Shown piece by piece: positions 9,912 through 18,414 of a DNA stretch of 64,000 nt. The translations under genes were made by a program, and so were the position numbers. The notes below the pieces were generated by a model. The model made no database searches. It was not told the DNA's origin and worked only from the letters and a program-made list of their open reading frames with translations. The stretch is from contig CM037877.1 of assembly GCA_021292165.1 (NCBI GenBank), positions 31,694,197-31,758,196 on the forward strand, read 5' to 3'. The stretch's first letter is position 1, and each line of letters starts with the position of its first letter. The stretch comes from Shinisaurus crocodilurus. Lineage: Eukaryota > Chordata > Lepidosauria > Squamata > Shinisauridae.

Positions 9912-10110
9912 ATCTAGGAGCTCATGCGGAGCTCTTGCGGGTTCAAAGGCAGGAGGAGAGAGGGAGTGCATGGCAGGAAGTGGGAGGGACAAAAGGCAGG
10001 AAGAAACATTGTATACCGTAGAGTTCCCTTTTCCAGCTATGTGCTTTTAACCCCGTCCCTCCCTGGAAGTTAGCATGTGAAGTTACACTATATCCAACAA
10101 AACCTACTTT

Positions 10111-10212
10111 GGGTCTGTTTCACTGGCACAAATGTGTATGATAACATGAGAACAGCAGCACACTTTGCTACTTAATGCATAACTTACCATATATTTCTTT
10201 CTCAGGTCCTCT
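10111..10212 (+). repeat. Direct repeat, unit B
   Basis: Second copy of the sequence at 9539-9645. The intervening DNA (9646-10110) contains the short hAT MITE and otherwise unrecognised sequence. Confidence 0.8.
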
Positions 10213-10214
10213 GA

Positions 10215-10660
10215 TGCATCAGATGTCTCCTTCCTTCTGCAAGCTACCCACCCAATTCTGAAATATCTACCACTCTCCCCTGGACCAAGCCTTGTGTTAG
10301 TAGGTGGGAAGTCTGGCCCACTCTTTGTCCCACTCTGTAAAATCAAGCAGGCAAGGTCCTGCCAGATCAATAGCCAACTTTATGACCTAGAGTGGTTCTA
10401 GAATGGTTCTTTACTAGTACCGTAGTTTCTTCTACTAACTCCACCAGCCTTCTCGCAGTCTTGCTAGATCCCTAGATCATCGTTTCCAAAGTCCATGAGA
10501 AACCCCACCTCCCCACCACACACAGATGTGTTGCTTGTTTTTCAAAATAAATATGCATAACCCCCTTCACAGACCCACACAACACTTTTGTGAGCACCCA
10601 CATACACACTCAGACCCGCCGTCTTATTTTTTAATAACAGAAATCATTTTCAGTACTGTA
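10215..10660. other. No recognised feature
   Basis: Unique-looking sequence. Confidence 0.4.
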
Positions 10661-10661
10661 G

Positions 10662-10686
10662 AAACACACACACACACACACACACA
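10662..10686. repeat. (CA)n microsatellite
   Basis: About twelve CA units. Confidence 0.9.
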
Positions 10687-10811
10687 TAACCCTATTCCCC
10701 TTCTGCTTAAATTACCCAGGAAGATGGAGCACAGTTATAAACCACCAAGAATCAAAACTTTACTACAGAACAAGATTTAGGCAGCCGTTATGTGCATCCC
10801 TCCTTCCGCCC

Positions 10812-10858
10812 CCACCCTACCCTACCCTACCCTACCCTACCCTACCCTACCCTACCCT
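10812..10858. repeat. (CCCTA)n minisatellite
   Basis: Nine uninterrupted 5-bp CCCTA units. The vertebrate telomere is the 6-bp CCCTAA, so this is a pentamer array and not an interstitial telomere. Confidence 0.9.
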
Positions 10859-11147
10859 TGAGTCAGTTGGGTTTCACAGTTTTCCAGGATCTTTCAAATT
10901 CGGTCTCAAACTTCTGTTCATCCTCCTCCACCCAACCACACTGTATTTCTGCCATCTCCCACTGTGCCTGCTCAGCCACACTGATCATGCTCTCAGATAC
11001 AGCAGCAGCTGATGCTGGTTCTGTGGATTGCGGCATTATATAGTTTAGTCACGAGGTGGCAGCGGACTTAGTTGTATCTTGGAATATTCTTGTATCTTGC
11101 TGTATCTTGTGGGAATTTGCTGTTCTTGTTTAAGGGAGACAACAGGG

Positions 11148-11438
11148 CAGGGATGCAGAACCCCTTTCAGCTCAAGGGCCAAATTCTATTTTGGAGAAGC
11201 TCTCACGTGCTGCATTCCAAGGGTGGGTGGGGACAAAGGCAAAAGGGGTGGGGCCAAAATACCAGCATATTATCTTAAAGTTCTTCCTGCCTTAGGAGAG
11301 GCATTTCAACCTTTTACAATGGGGGAAACACCAAACGATTTGCCTGGCCATTGGGGGGAAAGCGAAGGTGGCATCACCATCTGGGAAATGTTGGAGGGCC
11401 AGATTTGCCCCCCAGGAGGACTAAATTTGGCCCCTGGG
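11148..11438. mobile_element. hAT-like element, left part
   Basis: Begins CAGGGATGCAGAACCCCTTT, the left end also seen at 33091. Shares GGGTGGGTGGGGACAAAGGC and GAGGCATTTCAACC with 9129-9523. The right terminus is not visible; the sequence runs into L2. Confidence 0.65.
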
Positions 11439-11439
11439 G

Positions 11440-11760
11440 AGGGCCTTTTCTGTGGTAGCCCCACAACTGTGGAACAGCCTCCCCACTGACACCTGCCTGG
11501 CACCAACTTTACTATCCTTTTGGCTCCAGGTTAAGACTGCCCTCTATGCTGAGGCATTTAACAGCTCCAAATAGTACACAGGGTGGTAGTTATGTCACCT
11601 TTTTATCCAGTCTATTTTTTTATATCTTGTCTTAGCTATTTACGGTAAGTAATTTTAAAATTGTTTTTAAAATGTTTAGTGTAAATTTTTGGATGTTTTT
11701 ATTGTTTGTATTTTTTTATATTGTATTTTATTGTATAATTGTATTTTATTGTAAAATTTT
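11440..11760 (+). mobile_element. L2 LINE 3' end fragment
   Basis: GCCTTTTCTGTGGTAGCCCC, GGAACAGCCTCCCCACTGA and CAGGTTAAGACTGCC correspond to the last codons of the L2 frame (compare 38230-38350). They are followed by a T-rich 3' UTR with TTTTATTGTA motifs. Confidence 0.7.
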
Positions 11761-11762
11761 AT

Positions 11763-11783
11763 GATTGATTGATTGATTGATTG
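11763..11783. repeat. (GATT)n microsatellite
   Basis: Five GATT units. Confidence 0.9.
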
Positions 11784-11794
11784 TACTTCTAGAT

Positions 11795-12205
11795 TGCCCA
11801 TCTAGCCTGAACCCAGCTACTCTGGGCGATGTACAATGTGAAATAAAACAAGCAGAATAAAATACGTACATTTAAAACAGTATAAAATTTTAAAGTCCTA
11901 GCCCACCCCACAATATAAAATGAAACAGAGTGAAATAAAATACAGTATAAAATTTTAAAGTCCTAGCCCACCCCATATTCCCTCCTGAGAAGCCATGTTT
12001 TTAATAAACAGCAGAAGCTCATCAAGGAGGGGGCATGGCGGAGGTCACTGGGGAGAGAGCTCCACAGTTTGGGGGCCGCCACAGAAAAGGCCCTATTCCT
12101 AGTCCCTGCCAGCCTGGCTGCTCTGGCTGATGGGACAAGGAGAAGGCCGTCTGTGGCAATTGTTGTAAACCAGCCAGAAAGCTTCGGCTATTGGGCAGTA
12201 TAGAA
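11795..12205. repeat. LINE-derived repeat with 66-bp internal duplication and L2 tail
   Basis: CAGTATAAAATTTTAAAGTC followed by CTAGCCCACCCCA occurs twice, near 11878 and 11944. A different segment follows and ends TTGTAAACCAGCCAGAAAGC then TTCGGCTATTGGGCAGTATA, the L2 tail also at 38480-38520. The two parts may have separate origins. Confidence 0.5.
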
Positions 12206-12207
12206 AT

Positions 12208-12214
12208 GAAATAA

Positions 12215-12255
<41 letters not shown>
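12208..12255. repeat. (GAT)n microsatellite
   Basis: About fifteen GAT units, immediately after the L2-type tail, the usual site of L2 tail repeats. Confidence 0.9.
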
Positions 12256-12271
12256 CTGCATCCCTACGATA

Positions 12272-12621
12272 GAGGGTTCAGATGACCATTTCCACTCTTT
12301 AAAGAGTGGCATCCCCCTCCCCTCCATTCACTCAGCTGGTATATGATGGGGTTGTACACGCACACGGATGGACACATGTAGAGCTCCTTCACACGAGGGA
12401 GAACCTTGGACCAATCAGTTCCCCCTCCTATGGAGGAGTTCTATATACATATATCTGTATACGCCTGGTGCCCCTTCACGCACAGGTTGAACATGTAGAT
12501 AGTGGACACACGGCCACTGCACATGTTGGCACTGGGGCAGAGGCAGAGCTAGCTTGTGCAAACACACACACACACACACACACACATTCTTTTAACTGCA
12601 GGAGGGCTCATCTGAACCCTC
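12272..12621. mobile_element. MITE with 14-bp perfect inverted ends
   Basis: GAGGGTTCAGATGA at the left and TCATCTGAACCCTC at the right are exact inverted repeats. A (CA)n run lies at 12561-12586. Non-coding; transposon superfamily not determined. Confidence 0.7.
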
Positions 12622-12625
12622 CTAA

Positions 12626-12886
12626 TCAATTTCTTGTCTCGGTTCCTGACTGGTGTGTCTTCCAAGCCTCAATGACTCTAGCGCAGCAGGATCTTCTAGT
12701 AGAAGAGGCCTTTCTTCCATGCTTTGGCAGAGGATGGATGCAGTCTGTGAGCTCATCCATGAGGCTTGTTGCATCATGACTCTTCTCGGAGTCTCTGTCG
12801 GCCGCTGCAAAAGACTCCTGCTGCTCGAACTGCAATGACCTGCTCTCTGGTCCAGCCTGGGGTTCTGTCTGTGACCCTCTCCCCAA
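12626..12886 (-). other. Unrecognised 86-codon open frame
   Basis: A minus-strand frame starting MGRGSQTEPQAGPES, with a polar, acidic then basic composition (SEKSHDATSLMDELTD, later GRKASSTRRSCCARVIEAWK). It could be a remnant of a retroelement gag or leader region, or chance. It directly abuts the MITE at 12272-12621. I assign no function. Confidence 0.2.
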
Positions 12887-12889
12887 GCA

Positions 12890-13545
12890 CTGTGTACATC
12901 CGTAGGGTGTGGCAGAGGAGGATGTTGCCGTTCTATGGTAGAATAGCCTCAGTTTCCCACTCTCATCACAAAGCCACTGCAGTGATTAAAAAGTATTTGG
13001 TCAGGAAGACAATCGCTTCTGGAAGCATTTCACAAATATGTCCTTGGGGCTAACTTTTCTTTACCATTAGTTTGCTGGCTCTTTGAACCACATTCTGAAC
13101 TGCCTTGCTTTTTGGATTGATTTTTAGTAAATAACATCCTATGAGGATTGTTGTTGTGGGGGGGGAGTTAATTATTGCTTGCTCAAATGCTAATTTAATT
13201 TAGTTTTTTCCCACAGCAATGTAGAAGACATTCTCCTGTTTGTTGCTGTAGCTTTTGAGCAAGCTCTCAACAGCAATAAAGGCATGCATTTTTAATATTT
13301 TCAAGGCTCATTTTGTGGGACGCAACATGAGTAGCAGCAACGCGCTATCCCATAACTGTAACCCTATGTACACTGAATGGAATGGGGCTGGCAGAAACAA
13401 AGGTAGATACTGAGAATTAGAGCTGAATAAAAATGCTGCCCCCTTATTTTTCAACATCCACCCTTCAAAAGACACCTCAAAACATACTATTTTTCCCAGG
13501 GACGTTTGATTGTGGGGTGGCAAGAATGGAGACTTCCAAAATTAG
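12890..13545. other. No recognised feature
   Basis: Unique-looking sequence with a G run at 13160-13168. Confidence 0.4.
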
Positions 13546-13548
13546 TTC

Positions 13549-13700
13549 AGCTCCCATAGCTCAGTGGTAAAACAAATGCTTTGTATGCAGGAAGTCTGAG
13601 GTAGGACTGGGAAAGACCCCTGTCTGAAACCCTGAAGAGCCATGGCCAATCTGAATAATAAACAAAGCAGAGCTAGATGGAAAAAGAGACTGACTCAGTG
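13549..13700 (+). mobile_element. tRNA-derived SINE (GTAGCTCAGTGG type)
   Basis: The head CCCATAGCTCAGTGGTAAAA holds an A-box-like tRNA start. The body reads GACTGGGAAAGACCCCTGTC then TGAAACCC and ends near AGCTAGATGG...GACTGACTCAGTG. The 3' tail is lost. Minus-strand relatives lie at 31752-32003 and 48152-48352. Confidence 0.75.
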
Positions 13701-13701
13701 G

Positions 13702-14031
13702 TTGGGTTCAGACAGCATGATAAGCCACACTGAAGGGTTGAGTATGGGTTAAGTGTGGCTTGTGCTTGAACCATGGGTTATCGTGTTGTCTGAACCCAGC
13801 TGTGCTAACAAGCCATGGCTTGTTAAGCATGCACAACTCATGAAGAGAACGCATGGTTTGTAGTTGGGTTGTGAACTGTGGGTTGTTCACCATGGTTTGT
13901 TATCTCAGGCTGGGTTTAGACAACACAATAAAATAACCCAGATTTCAACAACAACCCACGGTTCAACGACAATGCCACACTCAACCCATACTCAACCCTT
14001 GGGTTTGGGTTATCATGTTGTCTGAACCCAG
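13702..14031. mobile_element. Palindromic MITE, GTTCAGACAACA family (copy 3, compound)
   Basis: Outer ends TGGGTTCAGACAGCATGATA and TATCATGTTGTCTGAACCCA. A further TGTTGTCTGAACCCAGC (13784-13800) and GCTGGGTTTAGACAACACAA (13908-13927) inside suggest one copy nested in or fused with another. Confidence 0.7.
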
Positions 14032-14257
14032 GCAGTATAAAGCACTTTCCTTTGTTCACCTGTGGTGGTTTCACAAAAAAAGATCAGAACAAAGAAACTG
14101 CTGCCCTAACAGGGTAAGCACCCCAAACTTTGGGGCAAAAAATTACCTGCCACCTGAAATTTCTCCTTCTCACCCCTGCTGTCCCCCTCCCCAATTTCAA
14201 GCCAAGAGTCCTTTCAGGTAGGCACTACTTAGGATACACTCACAAAATACACATTTC

Positions 14258-14429
14258 TGGCTCACGCTGGCTCAGTTTGTCTGAGCGTGGAAAGCTAAGC
14301 AGGGTCAGGCCTGGTTATTACTTGGATGGGAGACCCCTCCTCTAGTTTCCTGCATTGAGCAGGGGGTTGGACTCGATAGCCTTGTAGGCTCCTTCCAACT
14401 CTATGATCTATGAAATCTATGAAATATAT
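14258..14429 (+). mobile_element. 5S rRNA-derived SINE with CR1 tail
   Basis: The head contains AAAGCTAAGCAGGGTCAGGC (about 14291-14310) and TACTTGGATGGGAGACC (14319-14335), the internal promoter region of 5S rRNA (A box, intermediate element, C box). The 5S match stops at GGGAGACC. CCTCCTCTAG then leads into TTTCCTGCATTGAGCAGGGG and the CR1 3' tail, ending CTATGATCTATGAAATCTAT. 5S-headed SINEs form the known SINE3 class. Other copies: 9184-9288, 32763-32935, 42786-42945, 49681-49844. Confidence 0.9.
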
Positions 14430-14827
14430 TTTCTCTCGAAGTAGGCATTTTCTAACCATACTTTATCCTCAAAAAAATCATCTTTAGATGCATTTTGGCA
14501 CATCTTTGGAGCCAAGGGGGCATTGCAACATTTGGAGGAGGGTGAAATCTAAAGGATCACTGTGTTCCAATCTGCACATTAGTTCAGGAAGTGCAGATCA
14601 GGTTGGTTTGCTTCCAGGCATGGACCAAACAAAATCCCTGAGCATCCCTATCAGCAGCCCAGTAACCATTACAGGCTATTGGAAGAAAAAGTGTGCTGAT
14701 CCATAAAATGTTCACAGTTTAGAACTGTCACAAATCTCTTGTCCAGACCTCTATTTGGCACCATCGCTAGCTACTTGGGCTTGCAATGAATATACAGCCT
14801 CAGGATGTGCACACTTATATTTAAGTC

Positions 14828-14870
14828 CGGTGGAGGCTGGTAGTTCCAATGTCACCAGCCACCAGCTTCC
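14828..14870. repeat. Fragment of GGAGGCTGGTGACTCC MITE
   Basis: CCGGTGGAGGCTGGTAGTTC matches the left end of the element at 61785-62001. It is followed by an inverted CACCAGCTTCCACTG. Confidence 0.5.
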
Positions 14871-14879
14871 ACTGATTAA

Positions 14880-14984
14880 GTCCTTTCCTCAGCCTCCTTC
14901 AGAGTCAGTTGTCCAAGAGTAGATGCAGTAGGAATGTATGGGGTACAGGCTTCTGCAAATGAAAACAGAAAAGATGTTTGGTCT
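14880..14984. other. No recognised feature
   Basis: Short unique-looking stretch between MITE fragments. Confidence 0.4.
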
Positions 14985-15082
14985 ACAATTCCTATAATTT
15001 CTGATCATTGGCCACGCTGGCTGGGGCTGATGGGAGCTGTAGTCCAAATCATCTGGAGGGCACCCAGTTGAGGCAGGGCTGG
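14985..15082. mobile_element. hAT MITE fragment (CAGCCTTCCCCAACC family)
   Basis: CATTGGCCACGCTGGCTGGG, TGATGGGAGCTGTAGTCCAA and TCTGGAGGGCACCCAGTTG match the right half of the palindromic MITE at 38702-38838. Confidence 0.65.
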
Positions 15083-15094
15083 CACAGAGGATAT

Positions 15095-16828
15095 CAGGTG
15101 AGGTGCAAAAAGGGGAGTTGGATGAGAAGAGATGTCAAAAAGAGTTCAAGTTAATGATGTCAAAAAGAGTTCAAGAGTTCTTCAATCAATGGAAGGAAGT
15201 GGGAGAATGGATCACTAGAAAAAGAAGAAGCAATAATAGTGGTAGTCATGGGGGGGGAGAGAAGTGTTCAAGCAAGGGACTGAGGGAGAATGAGGTGTGA
15301 ACTAGACTCATCGAGCTGCATCCTAGAGTAATAAAGGAACTGGCAGAAGAACTCTCAGAACCACTGTCTATTATCTTTGAGAAATCATGGAGGACAGGTG
15401 AAGTGCCAGACGACTGGAGGAGGGCAAATGTTGTTCCCATCTTCAAAAAGGGCAAGAAGGAGGAACCTGGGAACTATAGGCCAGTCAGTCTGACATCAAT
15501 CCCTGGGAAGATTTTTGAGCAGATTATAAAGAAGTCAGTCTGCAAGCACCTTGAAAACAATGCAGTGATTACTAGAAGCCAGCATGGATTTGTCAAGAAC
15601 AAATCCTGTCAGACTAATCTGATCTCATTTTTTGATCGGGTAACCTCCCTTGTGGACTGTGGGAATGCTGTGGACATTATATACCTGGACTTCAGCAAAG
15701 CTTTCGACAAAGTGCCTCATGATATCCTGATTAGTAAGCTAGCTAAGAGTGGGCTAGATGGAACAACTATCAGGTGGATCCACAATTGGCTAAAGAATCG
15801 GACTCAAAGAGTGCTTATCAATGGTTCCTTCTCAAACTGGGGAGAGGTAACGAGCGGGGTACCACAGGGCTCGGTCCTGGGCCCGGTGCTCTTCAACATT
15901 TTTATTAATGACTTGGATGAGGAGGTACAGGGAATGCTTATCAAATTTGCAGATGACACAAAGTTGGGTGGAACAGCTAATACTCTGGAAGACAGAAACA
16001 AAATTCAAAGTGACCTCGATAGGCTGGAGCGCTGGGCCGAAAACAGAATGAAATTTAACAGGGATAAATGCCAAGTGCTGCACCTAGGGAGAGGAAACCA
16101 AATGCAGAGTTACAGAATGGAGGACACTTGGCTCAACAATACTACAAGTGAGAAGGATCTTGGAATTGTGGTAGATCACAAACTGAATATGAGCCAGCAA
16201 TGCGATGTGGCTGCAAAGAAGGCAAATGCAATTTTGGGCTGTATTAATAGAAGTATAGCTTCCAAATCGCGGGAAGTGATAATTCCCCTTTACTCAGCAC
16301 TGGTTAGGCCTCATCTTGAGTACTGCGTCCAGTTCTGGGCACCTCACTTTAAGAAGGACATAGACAAACTGGAGAGGGTTCAGAGGAGGGCAACAAGGAT
16401 GATAAAGGGACTGGAAACAAGGCCCTATGAGGAGAGACTGAAAGAACTGGGCATGTTTAGCCTTCAGAAGAGGAGACTGAGGGGAGATATGATCGCACTC
16501 TTCCAGTATTTGAAGGGATGTCACACAGAGGAGGGCAAAGATCTCTTCTCGTTCATCCCAGTTTGCAGGACACGGAATAATGGGCTCAAGTTACAGGAAC
16601 CTAGATTCCACCTAAACATCAGGAAAAATTTCCTGACTGTCAGAGCAATAAGACAATGGAATCAACTACCTAGGGAGGTGGTGGGCTCTCCCAGTCTGGA
16701 GGCATTCAAGGTGCAGCTGGACAGACATCTGTCAGAGATGCTTTGACCTGGATTCCTGCATTGAGCAGGGGGTTGGACTCGATGGCCTTGTAGGCCCCTT
16801 CCAACTCTACTTTTCTATGATTCTATGA
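15095..16828 (+). mobile_element. CR1 LINE, 5'-truncated, RT frame open
   Basis: CR1 elements are non-LTR retrotransposons copied by target-primed reverse transcription. This copy lacks the endonuclease end. Its RT frame is open from just after a TGA at 15298-15300 to TGA at 16744-16746. The 3' tail CTGCATTGAGCAGGGGGTTG ... CCAACTCTACTTTTCTATGA ends in the octamer-like ATTCTATGA repeat typical of CR1. The best preserved LINE in the window and probably recent. No target duplication is expected for CR1 and none was seen. Confidence 0.92.
15403..16746 (+). CDS. CR1 reverse transcriptase, C-terminal 447 residues
   Basis: This frame encodes the RT palm, thumb and C-terminal part of CR1 ORF2. Visible motifs are NYRPVSLTSIPGKIFE (residues 24-39), SQHGFVKNKSCQTNL (59-73), first catalytic Asp in YLDFSKAFDKVPHD (94-107, D96), SGVPQGSVLGPVLFN (151-165) and FADDTKLGG (182-190) with the catalytic Asp pair at 184-185. 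CR1 ORF2 is normally about 900-1000 residues with an N-terminal AP-type endonuclease, absent here. The reading frame continues upstream to 15301 without a stop, so the ATG at 15403 is only the first Met after a truncation. All three metal-binding Asp are present, so the domain could be active if expressed, but no promoter is seen. Confidence 0.92.
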   Translation: MPDDWRRANVVPIFKKGKKEEPGNYRPVSLTSIPGKIFEQIIKKSVCKHLENNAVITRSQHGFVKNKSCQTNLISFFDRVTSLVDCGNAVDIIYLDFSKAFDKVPHDILISKLAKSGLDGTTIRWIHNWLKNRTQRVLINGSFSNWGEVTSGVPQGSVLGPVLFNIFINDLDEEVQGMLIKFADDTKLGGTANTLEDRNKIQSDLDRLERWAENRMKFNRDKCQVLHLGRGNQMQSYRMEDTWLNNTTSEKDLGIVVDHKLNMSQQCDVAAKKANAILGCINRSIASKSREVIIPLYSALVRPHLEYCVQFWAPHFKKDIDKLERVQRRATRMIKGLETRPYEERLKELGMFSLQKRRLRGDMIALFQYLKGCHTEEGKDLFSFIPVCRTRNNGLKLQEPRFHLNIRKNFLTVRAIRQWNQLPREVVGSPSLEAFKVQLDRHLSEML

Positions 16829-16829
16829 C

Positions 16830-17310
16830 AATAATCTGACAATCTCTCCATAAATGGGGATCATGTAACCAATCTACCAATAGCATGTCATTGGCTTCAA
16901 AGACACTAGACACAGATTGCAGCTTCTCCTCATTTTATACAAGAACGACAGAAATTGCGTTCTTTGTGTTACATAATGTGCCCCCAGGCAGATATAAAAT
17001 GATATTGTCTGTTTTCCTAAAAGCACCGTACTACAATATCCCATGCAATAATCTTGAAACTTGAGTTGCCATCTTTCAATTTCTGCTTTTAAAAAAACAC
17101 TTTTTTATAAAAAGGTTGAGTAGAGAATATGCCATTGAATCATTGCTTATTCCAAGAATTTGTTTCTACTCTGAAATAAACTGCCAAGGAAAATTCAAAC
17201 AAGCATGGAGACACGTTGACGGAAAGTGATGGGTGGAAGGTGGCATTCCTCCTCCTGCCTTCCTCCAGCAGCCCCCTGAGCTGAAGGGGATAGAGAGATC
17301 ATCCCCCCAA
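16830..17310. other. No recognised feature
   Basis: Unique-looking sequence downstream of CR1. Confidence 0.4.
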
Positions 17311-17314
17311 AATT

Positions 17315-17720
17315 ATTTATTTATTCATTTATTTATTAAATACCCCACCCTTCATCGAAAAACAATTGCAGGGTGGTCAGAATATACAATATATCATCAT
17401 AATAAAATCCAATAAAATACACAAACCCAGTCAGTGTCAATTTCAATATACACTCTCCTTCAGCAAACCCACTCTGACACATAGGCCCAACCATTGATCG
17501 GAAGGCCTGGTGGGATAGAATTGCTTTCATCTGGTGCCGAAAACTAACCAATGTTGCCATCAGTCTGAAAACCAGCCAATGTTCAGACCAACATCTGAAG
17601 CCCAACCAAAATTGGCAGCCAAGGTGCCACCACCAAAGAGGCCCTATTACAGATTCCAGAAGTCCAGACTTCGTTTGGTGATGGGATAACCAAAAAGGTT
17701 TTCCATAGCAGACCACAAGT
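17315..17720 (-). repeat. LINE-derived 3' repeat
   Basis: AAAT repeats at 17315-17340 and ACCCCACCCTTCATCGAAAA at the left suggest the tail of a minus-strand element. GGCCCTATTACAG (17641-17653) and the spacing resemble the repeat at 11795-12205. The 126-codon minus frame here has no recognisable domain. Confidence 0.4.
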
Positions 17721-17779
17721 CATAGGTTGTTATGTATGAAAATTTTGTTTTTGCTCGCAAAACCTGTTCACAACTTCAA

Positions 17780-18125
17780 AAGCGATTATCAGCGTGAGCA
17801 CACGTCCACCAAAAATGTTCGTAAATTGCCAAACATGTGCTTCCATTTGATTTGTGCAAATTTCCCAAATTTACACAAATTTCTCAAATTTACACAAATT
17901 TCCCAAATTTCATAATTTGTACAAATTTCCTCTGTAGACTGAATCAGACACAGTTTAGTCTATGGAGGAAATTTGCATAAATTTTGGAGATTTGCACAAA
18001 TTGAACAGGGGAAAGTCGCACAAATTTCACATCTGATCACTGCTCAATTTGTGCAATTTTCCTGTTTACACAGAGCACACAGCAATCACAAATATGAATG
18101 GGAATTGGGCACGAGATGAGTGGTG
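17780..18125. repeat. AT-rich repeat of CAAATTTCCCAAATTT motifs
   Basis: ACAAATTTCCCAAATTT-like units repeat between 17858 and 17915 and reappear inverted as GGAAATTTGCATAAATTTTG and TTTGCACAAATTGAAC. A similar start (GTTCGCAAATTCCCAAAC) occurs at 36147-36164, so this is an interspersed, partly palindromic element. Confidence 0.5.
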
Positions 18126-18164
18126 AGTCAATGTTTGGAGAATCCTGGTGATCTCGATCATTTC

Positions 18165-18413
18165 TTTCTTTCTTTCTTTAATTTATGTATTTATTATATT
18201 TATACCCCACCTTTTTTCCTGCAAGGAACCCAAGGCGGTTTACATAATCCTCCTCCTCTCCATTTTATCCTCACAACAACCCTGTGAGGTAGGCTAGGCT
18301 GAGAGTCAGTGACTGGCCCAAAGTCACCCAGTGAGTTTCATGGCTGAGCGGGGACTAGAACCTGGATCTCCTGAGTCCCAGTCCAACACTCTTACCACTA
18401 CGCCACACCCTTG
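18165..18413 (-). mobile_element. Sauria-type SINE
   Basis: Full-length minus-strand copy: tail TTTATACCCCACC at the left, TTTTTTCCTGCAAGGAACCC, GGGCCAAAG... region and head TCCCAGTCCAACACTCTTAC at the right. The B-box equivalent reads GGACTAGAACC on the plus strand. Confidence 0.85.
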
Positions 18414-18414
18414 C

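Noticed and set aside
10812..10858. Interstitial telomere
   Set aside because: The unit is CCCTA (5 bp), not the vertebrate CCCTAA.
12306..12779. 157-codon protein gene
   Set aside because: Most of it is the 12272-12621 MITE including its CA run.
14291..14335. Functional 5S rRNA gene
   Set aside because: Only the internal promoter part matches; it is fused to a CR1 tail and repeated elsewhere in the same form, so it is a SINE.
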